DNA of 64,000 nt, from the NCBI GenBank assembly GCA_012845835.1, contig JABAKD010000006.1, forward strand, positions 11,266,945 through 11,330,944. The letters are read 5' to 3'. Shown piece after piece: positions 53,470 to 63,835 of the stretch (positions are counted from its first letter, which is position 1; every line of letters starts with the position of its first letter). The notes under the pieces were generated by a model that was given only the letters and a program-made list of their open reading frames with translations, was not told the origin of the DNA and did not search any database. The DNA comes from Undaria pinnatifida. Lineage: Eukaryota; Sar; Phaeophyceae; Laminariales; Alariaceae. A program made the position numbers and the translations under genes.

Positions 53470-54230
53470 ATATTGAAATGTCCCGCCCCCCGCCCTCCTC
53501 TCCTCCTCCCCCGATCCCTCTTGTTAAAAAAAAAACCACCCCTCTCCCCCCCCCCCTCCCCCCCCCCTCCCCCGATCCCTCCCCCCCCCCCCCCCTTTTT
53601 TTTTCCGCCTAGTTTGTCCAAACGCCCCACTCACAATCGAAATCGGCCAGAGTAATAAACACCTCTACGCAGTTGATATTACGTCATTATCTTTCTGACC
53701 ATCCATGACGTAATTTTCATTCTTTCCCCCCACCCCCCTCAACCCCCCCGTCCAACGCCCCCTCTTTTCCCACCTCCCGCACGATCGCCTAGACCTAGCA
53801 CCACGCGTATAACAAGCCCCTACATATCTTTGATCTCACAGCCGGAGTGTATTTGAATATTATTTGTGACCTAAACCTCCTAAAAATTAACCCCCCCCCC
53901 CCCTTCTCGCTCTCCCTTGCTCAAACGCCCCACCTAATATCGAAATCCGCCAGATTAATAAACACTTCACGCACTGGATATCACCTCATTATCTTCCTAG
54001 AGCCATCCATGCCGCTGCTTACCCCCCCCCCTCCCCGCCCCGAACGCCCCCTTCTTCCCCACCACCCGCACCATCGCCTAGACCTAGCACCACACGTATA
54101 ACAAACCCCTACGTCTATGCCACCTAATGCCCTTCCCTCCCCCCCCCCCCCCCCCCTTTCCCCCCCCTCCAACCCCGCTCGCTTTTGATCAAAACCAGGC
54201 CCCCACGTCCTTCAAAACTCCGCCCTCCCC
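53470..54230 (+). repeat. C-rich tracts and duplicated CGCCCCAC..AATCGAAATC segments
   Basis: Runs of C up to about 15 occur at 53,540-53,600, 53,890-53,905, 54,020-54,035 and 54,140-54,170. CAAACGCCCCAC, CGAAATC(G/C)GCCAGA and TAATAAACAC repeat at about 53,620, 53,925 and 55,450. No gene. Confidence 0.6.
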
Positions 54231-54515
54231 TCACCGGTTGTTCGACTTACAGGATTCACTTGATAAACGGATACATCCCCTCCACAGCTGTCAGATTTTG
54301 TCCCCCTCAGAAATGGGTTTTATAGTTTCCGCGCACAGACTGACTAACATCACCCTGTTGACCCTGATAGCTACACTGTAGTTGTAAGGGAAGTCGCCGA
54401 CCTATATCCTTAATGAGGACACACAACTCGTAATGCGCGCGATCGGAGTATCACACACAGCTTGCAAAGATGAGTTTCGACGAAATCTTCGATCTCACAG
54501 CTGGAGTGTATTTAG
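54180..54515 (+). repeat. R1 repeat copy with C-rich leader
   Basis: CTTTTGATCAAAACCAGGCC, CCACAGCTGTCAGATTTTGT, GGGTTTTATAGTTTCCGCGC, CACCCTGTTGACCCTGATAG and ATCTCACAGCTGGAGTGTAT. Confidence 0.85.
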
Positions 54516-54600
54516 TACACCGGGGCGGCATTCATTAGCTGTTGCGCTGTTGCGCGGGCGCCACATTTGGATCAACATATCAAATATAATGATCGTTTTG

Positions 54601-54603
54601 CGC

Positions 54604-54664
<61 letters not shown>

Positions 54665-54675
54665 CCCACAACAAC
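54601..54675 (+). repeat. (AAC)n microsatellite
   Basis: About 20 AAC units after CGTTTTGCGC, ending ACCCACAACAACATCC. GCGC-rich flanks repeat GCGCAAC/GTTGCGC. Confidence 0.95.
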
Positions 54676-55539
54676 ATCCATCGCCGCGAGGCTGGTTGCG
54701 CGCATCGCAACACGCGATCGAGCACGCGCCACATTTTTCGCCGCAAGCGAGAAAAAAAAAGTGGGGATCTTTTTGGGGGATCTTTTTTTCTAAATCGCCG
54801 TACTCGCAGCACCTTTTTTGTTGTTGTCCAATTGGCCTTACTACGTAGTGGAACATTTCTGAGGCCCCTATTCCTATTCGCCATACATAACAATAGTCGA
54901 AAACAAACATTAGGCACCTTTTATTTTTGCTATTATTCGCCGTACGTACAGTGAGTGGGCTTTCATTCTCTTCTTCTAGGCGCCTTCTTTTTCTATTCCC
55001 CGTACGAGCTGTGGGCCAGCCGAAAAACGGACAAAATGTTGCCGACAGCTCTCTGCCGCCACGGCTTTTTCGAGTTAGGACTTGAAATTTTGAAGCGATG
55101 ACGATCCTGTGGCGCAACATTGCCCATTCACGAAACAATAATACTAGTATTATTATAGGAGGAACAATTATATACCTTCTTTTTTTCTTTCCGACTCGAT
55201 CTCGCCGAGATATCCGCGAAAACTCATAAGCACCAACTTTTCCACACAAAATTCCTGTGAAAAATATCCTCGTTCCCGATCAAGGCGAAATTTGGTGGAG
55301 ACAAGACTACTGAAGAAAAGACTCCAGAAAAACATCGATCGACGTAAAAGTGTTATGGTCCCTCTAACACACGTACACCTCTTGCCTACACCGCCCCATC
55401 AAGAATCACCCCCCGCACACACAAACAGCCCCCCCCTCCCCCGCCGCCCCACCTAAAATCAAAATCCGCCAGACAGAGTAATAAACGCTGCTACCTGACA
55501 GGTGATATCACCGCTTTACCTTTCGAGCTACCCATGGCA

Positions 55540-55850
55540 CGCACTAAGTAGTTTCAATCCATTTACATTATGTGGTTTTCAAATCCAAATTAAGATAAAC
55601 ACAATTGATCTTTATATTTACTAAAGGAGTAGTTAAGTAGTTATTTCAGTGTTACAACTGCACCAGCCTCTTCAAGTGTTTTGTTAGTTTCTTCTGCAGC
55701 CGCTTTTAAAATTTGTCAATCCTTCTTTCATCACTTTTGGTGTATTCTCAAATAATTCCTTAGCTTCTTAGTCCTTCCCCGCCACCCCTACCATCGGCTA
55801 GATCTAGTACCACGCGTACAGTCAGCTGCTGTTCATTTATTCGACCTTTA
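55540..55850. other. No gene recognised
   Basis: AT-rich, apparently unique stretch between C-rich repeats, with no coding or structural signal visible. Confidence 0.35.
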
Positions 55851-55989
55851 TTTTTAACCCCCCCCCGCCCGTCCCCCCTCCACCCCCCACCTCCCCCTGT
55901 GCAACCCCCCGCTCGCCCCCCCTTCCTTCACCTTGAAAAAAACGCCCTCTCCTCGCCGCTTACACGACTGCATGATATATATATCTCCC

Positions 55990-56325
55990 GCCCCCCTTTT
56001 GATCAAAATCAGGCCCCCACGTCCTTCAAAACGCCGCCCTCCCCTCACCGCATATTCGACTTACAGGATTCACTTGATAAACTGATGCATTTCCCTCCAC
56101 AGCTGTCAGATTTTGTCCCCCTCAGAAACGGGTTTTATAGTTTCCGCGCACAGACTGCCTAACATCACCCTGTCGACCCTGATAGCTACACTGTAGTTGC
56201 AAGGGAAGTCGCCGACCTATATCCTTAATGAGGACACACAACCCGTAATACGCGCGATCGGAGTATCACAACAGCTTGCAAATATGAGTTTCGACGAAAT
56301 CTTCGATCTCACAGCTGGAGTGTAT
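55990..56325 (+). repeat. R1 repeat copy with C-rich leader
   Basis: CTTTTGATCAAAATCAGGCC, CCACAGCTGTCAGATTTTGT, TTTTATAGTTTCCGCGCACA, GCGCGATCGGAGTATCACA and TCTCACAGCTGGAGTGTATT. A more diverged copy follows at 56,335-56,695. Confidence 0.85.
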
Positions 56326-56334
56326 TATACACAC

Positions 56335-56695
56335 ACAATTCATGGTAAACTGATGCATTCATTCCACAGCCGCTAGCCGTCAGATTTTGTCCTCCCTTAA
56401 AAACGGGCTTTATATTGCTAGTTTCCGTGCACAGATTGATTGACATCATCATCACCCTGTTGACCCTGGCACAAAAGCCACTTACTTGGAACTTCGAAGG
56501 GGAGTCGCCGACCTATCATATCCTCAATGAATAAGAACACACACCGAGTAATACGCGCGATCGGAATGTATCAAAAATATATCAAGAATATATCACACAC
56601 GCAGCTTATTCGTAATATATATATGAGCTTTCTTTCGACCAAATCTTCGTCTCACAGCTGGCGGAGGCTGGATGGAGGAGCGTATTTTAATTTTT
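56335..56695 (+). repeat. R1 repeat copy, diverged
   Basis: CACCCTGTTGACCCTGGCAC, AGGGGAGTCGCCGACCTATC, CGCGCGATCGGAATGTATCA and CTCACAGCTGG with several short insertions, adjacent to the 55,990-56,325 copy in the same orientation. Confidence 0.65.
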
Positions 56696-56719
56696 CATAC
56701 TAAAATAATATTAATAATA

Positions 56720-56800
56720 ATAAATAGAGACGAGCTCGGTGGTCACAAATTACGACACAGAGATATACGACAAAACGCAGGAAGGTGATTTGGCCATATA
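56720..56800 (-). repeat. R2 fragment
   Basis: GAGACGAGCTCGGTGGTCAC, AAATTACGACACAGAGATAT and AAGGTGATTTGGCCAT match the R2 3' portion at 7.2 and 7.9 kb, minus orientation. Confidence 0.55.
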
Positions 56801-56879
56801 CTTGAAATACAATTTGAATGCCAACTGCAATGAGCACGCGCGCTAAAAACAAAAAATACAAGCCATCACACCAGCAGCA

Positions 56880-57420
56880 GACTTTACAGAAGAAAAAGGG
56901 GGGGGGGGGAGGGGGAATTAGACTAATAAGAAAGAACAAACGAGAAAGGGAAAAAAAAAAAAGTCGGAAATGAAGAAGGAAACAGGACGGTACGGCAAAA
57001 AAAAAAATGAAAAAGAAAGCGCAACAGACACAGCCAGCAACTTTTTACTAGCAACACAGCAGATGGCACCATCCACCCAACGTCGGGGGCAGCAAAAACG
57101 CTGTGGTTCGAATTACCCTACTGCAACAGTAGGAGCATTGCCGCATGGTCTATCACTTGCGCACTGCTGTTTCTGACGACAGAATGGTGCCAATACCGTC
57201 ATCAATGCCCACGCACCGAACACAAAAACGATCCCTACCAATTTAAGCAAAAACGCAGCATCAAAGCAGATGACACCACCCAGCTGGCGTCTCGGCGCGG
57301 CACCCAAACCGGGTTCCGAATGCAACTACGAGAGGGTTATGAACATTGCTGCCTCGTGTGTCCTCTACTTACCGCTTCTTCGACGGCAGTGTCCATACCG
57401 ACATCATCGCCTCAAAAGCC
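56880..57420. other. No gene recognised
   Basis: Purine-rich stretch (56,885-57,030) followed by unremarkable sequence. Open frames here lack motifs. Confidence 0.35.
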
Positions 57421-57739
57421 CCGAAGGGAACCCCAAAAAAAGGAAAACGGAAAGAGCAAAGCGAAAGAGAAGATAGTAAAGGGGCGAAGGGAGGAGATGA
57501 AAGGGGAAAGGGAAAACTTGTTAAGAATGAACCCGCATGCCGGCGGTGGAAGTACCGCAGTATCGGCTGACACCGCACCTCCGAGGAGGATGGAGCAGGC
57601 AATCCAAAGAACAAAAAGCCGAAACAAAACACAAGGTAGTCGCAGTAGCTCGAGGTTAGGCAGACAGGTTCTACCTACTAAAATCGGCCTGGTGCCTTGC
57701 TGCCGAGTCTGCCGTCTACTCCTTGCTTTCTTCAACAGT

Positions 57740-58110
57740 CCTTTCCCTACTCCCCTCACTCCGCTTTCGGATCTGTGCGTCACGCATCCGGGCTGGGCGG
57801 CGCTCCGAGCTCTTCTTTTCCTCCTCTGCGTGTCACCTGGCCATGAACCGTTCGGCTGTTTCGAGGAACCCCCCGATACCACTTGCCCGCTTTCTTTGCT
57901 GCATGGACCCACACAGTACGGTTTCAACTCCACACTGCCGTGGGGAATGTTCAGTGTAGCCTTCGGTGGATTGAAAACCGGCGAGGTCGTCTCTTAGGGT
58001 TCCGAGCCAACTGCTCGGTAAACCACCTGGTCCCGGGTTTTCTCCACCGTCTATCTGCGCAGACATCATCCGACTGGGTAATCGGCCCTTGTTTGGGCGT
58101 ACCGTCATAT
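57740..58110 (-). pseudogene. Second LINE fragment (C-terminal domain of the RT polyprotein)
   Basis: The minus frame at 57,833-58,108 reads GRLPSRMMSAQIDGGENPGP, then SWLGTLRDDLAGF and GGFLETAERFMAR, followed by an in-frame TGA where the related LINE has a Trp codon (MRNWHETE at 20.6 kb). Reading on gives HAEEEKKSSERRPARMRDA. The order and content match the C-terminal part of the 20.5-21.6 kb LINE. Nothing of the RT core precedes it; a G-rich tract starts 70 bp upstream. Dead, 5'-truncated copy. Confidence 0.7.
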
Positions 58111-58177
58111 CACATATCCTCGTGCACCGTGTGAAATTCCTCTACGAAATACAAACATCAGCTAAACACGATACACC

Positions 58178-58500
58178 GACAGGGGGGGAGGGGCGGGAGG
58201 GGGCGGGGGAGGCGGGGGGGGGTGGGGGGTGGGGTGGGGGGGGGTGGGGGATGGGGGGGGGGTGGGGTGGGGGGTGGGGTGGGGTGGGGTGGGGTGGGGG
58301 GTGGGGAGGAGTGGGGAGGGGTGGGGGGGGGGGGAGTGGGGGGTGCGGGGGGGGGGGTGGGGGGGGGGTGGGGGGGGGTGGGGGGTGGGTGGGGGTGGGG
58401 GGGGAGTGGGGGGGTGGGGGGTGGGGGTGGGGGTGGGGGTGGGGGAGGGTGGGGGGGTAGGGGGAAGTGGAGGGGGGGGTGAGAGAGGGAGGGCGAAGTG
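58178..58500 (+). repeat. G-rich (GGGGTGGGG)n tract
   Basis: About 320 bp of almost pure G and T/A interruptions such as GGGGTGGGGGG, with very many runs of at least four G. All apparent proteins (Gly/Trp-rich or Pro-rich on the other strand) are artefacts. Confidence 0.97.
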
Positions 58501-58889
58501 GAGCGGGGGCGAGGGGGGGCGTGTACTCAGTTTTTGTATGGTGTAGTCGTATGACAATAGACCTTCGCATCCCTACTATGCCGGGAAGGAGTACGTCGGG
58601 TTTTCACCAACCAGGCAGACATTGCTTGCACCAAGCGCGAAGCGCCGTGAGGTGTTCGGCGAGTCGCACGAAGGGTGGACTGCATGGTTCCAAGAACCGC
58701 TCGTAAGACGGACTTCGGCACCTTATCGTGCCTACTTTCTTGCTTATGAATGACAGCGCCAATGAGTTACTTTGTTTTATGGTGTGGCCCCTCCAGACAC
58801 AGCTAATACTATGCAACTGCCTCGTCGGTACCTGACCAAATTCACACGAGGTGATGCGATAATTCCCCTAGTGCGGAGTTAGTAAGGTT

Positions 58890-58975
58890 CTCGGGTTGTG
58901 AAGCTCCGCCATAAGAAAAACGCTTTAGCTAAAAAGTGCTACCTCTATGGTAGCACGCGTCGCAGCGCAACGAAC
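58890..58975. repeat. R9 fragment
   Basis: AAAAAGTGCTACCTCTATGG and TAGCACGCGTCGCAGC match the ends of R9 copies. Confidence 0.45.
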
Positions 58976-59203
58976 CATCCTCTGACGGTGCATATCACGA
59001 AACCGTGCTATCGTGCGGGGGATACCCCCCTTTTCTCGCGGTCGGGACTGAGCCACTTGAGCCCGAGCGACTCTGTACCTAACTGGAAAGACGCCTTTAG
59101 GTGTGTGTGTGTGTTTTTTTTTTTTAATCGCGCGGCGTGGCTCACCCTTCCTTGGCGGATTAATGTCGCAAAATTTAAATAGAGACCGCGAATGGCCAGG
59201 AGA

Positions 59204-59221
59204 GTCACTCGCGCGAGTGAC
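59204..59221. other. 18 bp perfect palindrome
   Basis: GTCACTCGCGCGAGTGAC. Confidence 0.9.
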
Positions 59222-59261
59222 CCCGAGCCATTGAAAGAAGAGGTCCCCAAAGCGCCCCCTG

Positions 59262-59299
59262 TACCGTTACCTTGTGAGCCATCCCACAAGGTAACGGTA
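59262..59299. other. 15 bp perfect stem, 8 nt loop
   Basis: TACCGTTACCTTGTG and CACAAGGTAACGGTA around AGCCATCC. No T-run follows, so it is not a simple terminator. Confidence 0.9.
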
Positions 59300-59389
59300 G
59301 AGGTAGGGGTGCATCATCATCACTAGTCCCTGAGCTCCTCACATGAGGAGCTGAACATCTCACCCGAAAAATGATTTCGAAAGACATTC

Positions 59390-59662
59390 GACTGATTCTA
59401 CTATAGCCCCCCCCCAAAACCAGCGATTTTCTTTTTTTTTCTTTAACGAACGTTTCATGCCTGCTCGACGCAAGGGAGAAAACAATTGAAACCAAATTAT
59501 CCATATGTTTTCTTGTGTGCGAAGGCCTATCGATCGTCGACGTCGGGGTGTCGAGGGGTGTCGAGGGACACCGTATTTCAGGAGATACGACCGGGAGCGC
59601 TGGTTTAGAAACCGGCGATCTCGTCAAAGAAAAGTTGGGGGGGCTACCGTAGAACGCCTCGT
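59390..59662. mobile_element. R11 MITE, copy 2
   Basis: TTCTACTATAGCCCCC left, GGGGGGGCTACCGTAGAA right (inverted). The interior matches 51,700-51,947, with a TCGAGGGGTG tandem duplication near 59,550. Confidence 0.75.
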
Positions 59663-59964
59663 TCGTTCGCACAACAACCCGACCAAGCGTCTATCTATGC
59701 CTTAGTCCTAAGAAAAGAGTATGTACTCGTGAAATTACTAGATCAATGACTAACCGGTAGTTCCTTACTGGAGGAGCTCAATCGGACAGGTACATTATTA
59801 GTGAATCCGACAACTGCAATCCCTACCGTGGGATGACCCTCAAACCCACGTGCCGCCCCCATACGACTACAGTAGCGCGTGGAATTAGGACACCCCCTAC
59901 CTACGGTAGCCTCGTTCCGTTGGCAAGCTTCCGTTCGAGTACGTGACACTCGACGTTTCAGTCG

Positions 59965-60225
59965 TTCGACGGTAGCCCGGGCCCCCAACTTTTCTTCAAC
60001 GGAATCGCCGGTTTTGAAACCAGCCCACGGCCTTATCTCCTGAAATGCGGTGCCTCTTCTTGTCGCCCCGACGTCATCGTTCGATAATCCTTCGTACAAA
60101 AAGAACATACCAGGTATGTATGTGAAGATGTCCTTTTCATAGCACCGTTCCTCGTATCGAGCAGCAGCAACGAAACGTTCGTTAAACAAAATCGCTGTTT
60201 TTTTTGGGAGGGGGCTATTGTAGAA
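59965..60225. mobile_element. R11 MITE, copy 3, with perfect target duplication
   Basis: Inverted relative to copy 2. Ends TTCGACGGTAGCCC and GGGGGCTATTGTAGAA. TCAGTCG occurs immediately on both sides (59,958-59,964 and 60,226-60,232); the next base, T, also matches if the terminal T is counted, giving 7-8 bp. Confidence 0.8.
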
Positions 60226-60427
60226 TCAGTCGTTTCGTAGGTCTGAAACGCTCTTTTTTTTTCATTTTCCGTGGCTGTTGTCGCGCGTTACTCTTTGGCG
60301 ACTTTACATGCAACACAAACCTCAGTGTTTGCGAAGAAGCTGTCGGGGGGAAATAATTCCCTCCCTTTTTTGTGCTGGGGGTCATCCCTCTATAGTGCGG
60401 TAAGGGTTGCACTTTTTGGGCGAAACA

Positions 60428-60720
60428 GTTCTGATACGCGTGCAGCGATGGAGATGCATCGACGCATTTTTTCTGAAGTTCCTCTCTTTAGGAGCTTAAG
60501 ACATGCTCCTCTTCACCCCAAACAGATTTGGATCAAACTAAACACCCCTGACCGGAGAAAAAATTGCGCGGCCTAGGTAGACTATAGCACGAGGTTCATG
60601 CAACAAAAAAAACAAAAAAATATTTTCCGACGAGTTGGGTTAATGAGCCCCGTCGCTCAGAAAACACTTCAGCCAAAAAGAGGTATACCTTGATACACCC
60701 CCACCGTGGCACGCGTCGTC
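60428..60720. mobile_element. R9 MITE copy
   Basis: ATACGCGTGCAGCGATGGAG at the left and CACCGTGGCACGCGTCG at the right are inverted. GAGCCCCGTCGCTCAGAAAA and GCGGCCTAGGTAGACTATAG are family blocks. Confidence 0.65.
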
Positions 60721-60834
60721 ACCGACCGGGGTTGAGCTCCTCAATGTGTGTGGAACGACCGTTTAGCACGACAATTTGACGATCACATTTGTTTTATCCG
60801 TAGGACTATTACTATGGCATGTTAACAAGGACTA

Positions 60835-60985
60835 GCGCACAGAAATGCTGGTCGGGTTGCGCGGACGAGCGCCTTCGAAGCCATGTTTTCTGGAGATGTA
60901 TTGAGCTTTGCTCTCCTCACGTTAGGAGCTCAGAAAATTGTTAGAATTCTTCCCCTGCACCCCTAGCGTATAGGATGACTCAGCT
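60835..60985 (+). repeat. R13 repeat copy
   Basis: GGTCGGGTTGCGCGGACGAG, GCCTTCGAAGCCATG, TATTGAGCTTTGCTCTCCTC, TTAGGAGCTCAGAAAATTGT and GCACCCCTAGCGTA. Confidence 0.5.
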
Positions 60986-61027
60986 GTGTTTTTTTTTTTT
61001 TGCAATGCATATGCCATGGGAGTGTCC

Positions 61028-61407
61028 ATATGACGCGTGCTACAATGGAGGTGTATTAAGGTATACCTCTTTTTGACGAAAATTGTTTTTGAATCACGGA
61101 GCTCCTTAACCCTTTTAGAGCCCCCAAATCCCTCCCTATACTGAATTCAAGTAAAGTTGCCCCAAAAAGGGTTTCCAGCTGTAAAGGCGTTATAACCCAA
61201 ATCGTCGGAAAATATATATTTTTCTTTTTTCTTGTTTTTGCACGATTTTCGTCCTATACCTAGGCCACGGGATTTTCCATCTGGTCAGGGGTTTTAGTTT
61301 GATCCAAATCCGTTTTGGGGGCTAAGAAAGGGCGCGTCTTGAGCTCCTAAAGAGAGGGACCTCAGAAAAATTGCGGCGGTGCGCCTCTATCGCTGCACGC
61401 GTCATAT
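61028..61407. mobile_element. R9 MITE, best-preserved copy, 380 bp
   Basis: The left end ATATGACGCGTGCTACAATG and the reverse complement of the right end ATATGACGCGTGCAGCGATA form TIRs of about 25 bp. Internal blocks: GGAGCTCCTTAACCC, GGGTTTCCAGCTGTAAA, CGTCCTATACCTAGGCC, GAGCTCCTAAAGAGAGG. Confidence 0.8.
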
Positions 61408-61454
61408 CACATGTTCGGTTCAACTTTTGGTTTAGTTACTCCAAATCGATTTCA

Positions 61455-61795
61455 TAGAAACGCCCCGTGCTACGATGGAGGTAGCAGTTTTCGTCTTAAC
61501 CCCTTTACAACTGGAAACCCGTTTTTGGGGACAAAATTACTTGGCTTTGGTATAGGGAGGTGTTCGGGGGCTCTAGAGGGGTTTATTGGTTTCCGAATGA
61601 CGATGCTCCTCAACCCCAAATCGTCGGGAATGGACCAGTTTTTGGCACGATTCTCGTTGTATAGTCTACACGGGCCATGGAGTTATTCATCCAGTACCAG
61701 TTTTACTTTTCTCCAAATCAGTTTTTGGGAGAGGTTTTAAGCTCCTAAATCGATGACCCCCAGAAAAAAAAAGCGGTGCACTTCTAGATGGGTTC
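61455..61795. mobile_element. R9 MITE copy
   Basis: CCGTGCTACGATGGAGGTAG, ACAACTGGAAACCCGTTTTT, GGGGGCTCTAGAGGGGTTTA, GCACGATTCTCGTTG and GCGGTGCACTTCTAGATGG. The central part is inverted with respect to the neighbouring 61,028-61,407 copy. Confidence 0.65.
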
Positions 61796-62249
61796 GCACA
61801 GTAGGGTATGTTAAGAGCTAAGCGAGGCCCCGGATACCAGCCAACATGGCCACTGCTCATGCCGATACTGAGTACCCGCTTTCGATATCGCTGCTGGTGC
61901 ATACTCAGATTTCGTATCTATAGCAGAGGTAAGCTTACTCCCCACGAAAGGTCGAGATACAGTAAAACAAAACAAAAAATGGCATCGGCACCTCAGCTTC
62001 GATAGGCAACCATCCGGCACTAAATAGAAGGATCCCTTGACGTCAGCACCACAGCGTTGAACGAAAATTGTCCGGTACAACCTAGAAAAATCCCTGAAAA
62101 ATGCAACACACAGCAAGCATCGACCATTACTACCCGGCACTTAATGTGTCACAACGTGCGTGTCATCTTGCAACAACAGCTCTACGTGAGGCGTACGTAC
62201 TTGTAGCCGGGAATTCAGGTGATAGAAGCGACAGATATTGATTGCAAGT

Positions 62250-62335
62250 ACAATTGAGTTAAATTGACACTTCCATGTATGAAAATACGTGGGAGCTTAA
62301 GCTCCATTCCTCCATCCACTGGAGGAAAAAGAACA
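62250..62335 (+). repeat. R10 short repeat
   Basis: See the partner copy at 7615-7700. Confidence 0.55.
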
Positions 62336-62489
62336 ACAAAAAACAAAAAACATCGACGAGGCCGTTGCCACGTACCTTATCAATAACCTAAAACTTGCAA
62401 AAGCAAAAGCAAATAGCAAAGAAATGCTGTCTGCGCCGCCTGCATCTCGCCAAGCAAACATAAAACTAATGCAACTCTCTCCTTCGCAG

Positions 62490-62536
62490 GAGCGAAACCT
62501 TGCAGGATCCCGGATGCCGACACCATGTCGACTAAG
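62490..62536 (+). other. Splice-flanked mini-exon candidate (47 nt)
   Basis: CAACTCTCTCCTTCGCAG is a textbook pyrimidine-tract acceptor, and CTAAG/GTTTGT, 47 nt later, is a good donor. No adjoining exon could be recognised on either side, so this is only a splice-signal observation. Confidence 0.25.
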
Positions 62537-62784
62537 GTTTGTCTACCAATGAAAAACATCAAACGTTAAAAGAATGACCAATCAGAAAACTGAGGAGACG
62601 GACCGTTGTGGCGGGCATCATTGCCCGATATCGCACGGAACACATCAACGACCAGCCGTGGGTGGAAGCGCGACACACACCGACGGCGAAGCAAGGACTG
62701 GCCAGCGTACAAACCTGAAAGTAGCATCTACCATGAACGGAAACACGGTGGGGTGTTCCGAACAGCGCTGGTATGTTTCAGCCC

Positions 62785-62895
62785 AATATACCGGCCCTAT
62801 TCAGGGCACCGGCACTATTGGAAATAGGGTTACTAGTTCCAGTAATGCCAAGCGATTTCACCGGCGCTATAGAGGGCAGTGGTACTCTTCAAGCG
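62785..62895. repeat. Decayed pogo-like (AGTGCCGG/CCGGCACTAT) repeat
   Basis: CAGGGCACCGGCACTATTGG and TTCACCGGCGCTATAGAGGG resemble the ends of the 12.0-13.4 kb element and the 5.9 kb MITE. Confidence 0.45.
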
Positions 62896-63384
62896 TCACC
62901 ATTGGGAGCCCCTCACTGTCTTCGGAAGCTGCCCCGCACGGCAGCACGCGGCAAACTCGCAGGAAGCAAAACTCTATAAAAATACCATGAATCGATAAAA
63001 AAATACCCGGTTGCCAGGTATCGCGCGGTCAAAAACGGTCGCGCCGACCGCGGCTCGCTCATTCAGTCCGTCCCGTTCTCGAGTGGCGAACCTGGAACCT
63101 CGCGGTACATGTCATTGACGCGACAAAAAACAACGGTAACCAGCGACCGCCGTGCAGCTGCACGTTCGCGGTGGTGAACGAATACGCCCAACGCCCCCGT
63201 TGCCACAACAAGGCGAAACGTGGCAGATCGAGAGCTGGGGTAGGCTAATCTGTCGTAGGCTAACCCGGGTGGAGTCGCTGGACACAAGTTCTGGTCTACT
63301 AGAGTGAACGAGTGGGCGACGGGTTTCCGTTCATCTGTGAGCGTATTCGAAATGTTCACCCAATACATAGTGCGTACTCGAGTA

Positions 63385-63835
63385 CGTAGCTCCTCAACAC
63401 CAGCAGAAAAGCCGTCCATATGGCCCACGTAAGACGCATAAGGTGGGTAGGAGTATCCCGTATAAAACACCAGCAGAAACGCTCCCATATGGTACGAAGG
63501 TGTATATGTATGTAGTGAACAGCTCATAAACACCAGCAGAAACGTATCCATGCGGTTTGTACTCAAAACGTGCATGCGAGTAGACTATATAGTTCATAAA
63601 AAAACGGGCGTTTCGCGGGTCATCACCCGACCCGCGTGACGGGTCAGGATGCTTCCTAAAGCTCGCGGGTCGAGTCGGGTCGGGTCAGGCGGTATTCAAA
63701 ATCTCACGGGTTGAGCCAGGTCGGGCCTGGAGGTGCTCGAAATATCACCAGTCGGACCCGAAGGCAGTGATCCGACCCGCGAAAAGCCCTGGTATCATTA
63801 AAAACACCAGCAGAAACACATCCATATATATATCG
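63385..63835 (+). repeat. Tandem array (62-75 bp units) split by a small MITE
   Basis: AACACCAGCAGAAA(A/C) followed by CCATATGG/CCATGCGG/CCATATATA starts units at about 63,391, 63,466, 63,528 and 63,799. The last gap is explained by an insertion at about 63,602-63,794. Confidence 0.75.
63602..63794. mobile_element. hAT-like MITE, about 190 bp
   Basis: The left end GGGCGTTTCGCGGGTC matches the reverse complement of the right end GGGCTTTTCGCGGGTC. GGGTCGGGT/ACCCGACC subterminal motifs abound. Flanks TCATAAAA and TCATTAAA could be a diverged 8 bp target duplication, and they restore a continuous tandem unit when the insert is removed. Confidence 0.65.

Noticed and set aside
57320-57997. 225-codon plus-strand frame
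   Set aside because: Antisense to the LINE C-terminal remnant (57,740-58,110) over much of its length; low-complexity Lys/Arg-rich elsewhere.
58142-58570. Pro-rich and Gly/Trp-rich proteins
   Set aside because: Both strands of the G-rich tract; no coding signal.
59743-60189. 148-codon minus-strand frame
   Set aside because: Runs through the R11 MITE at 59,965-60,225 and its flank.
63385-63835. CRISPR array (regular 62-75 bp spacing of AACACCAGCAGAAA)
   Set aside because: Whole units, not just short repeats, are related; only four irregular units in a eukaryotic context, one interrupted by a MITE. It is an ordinary minisatellite.
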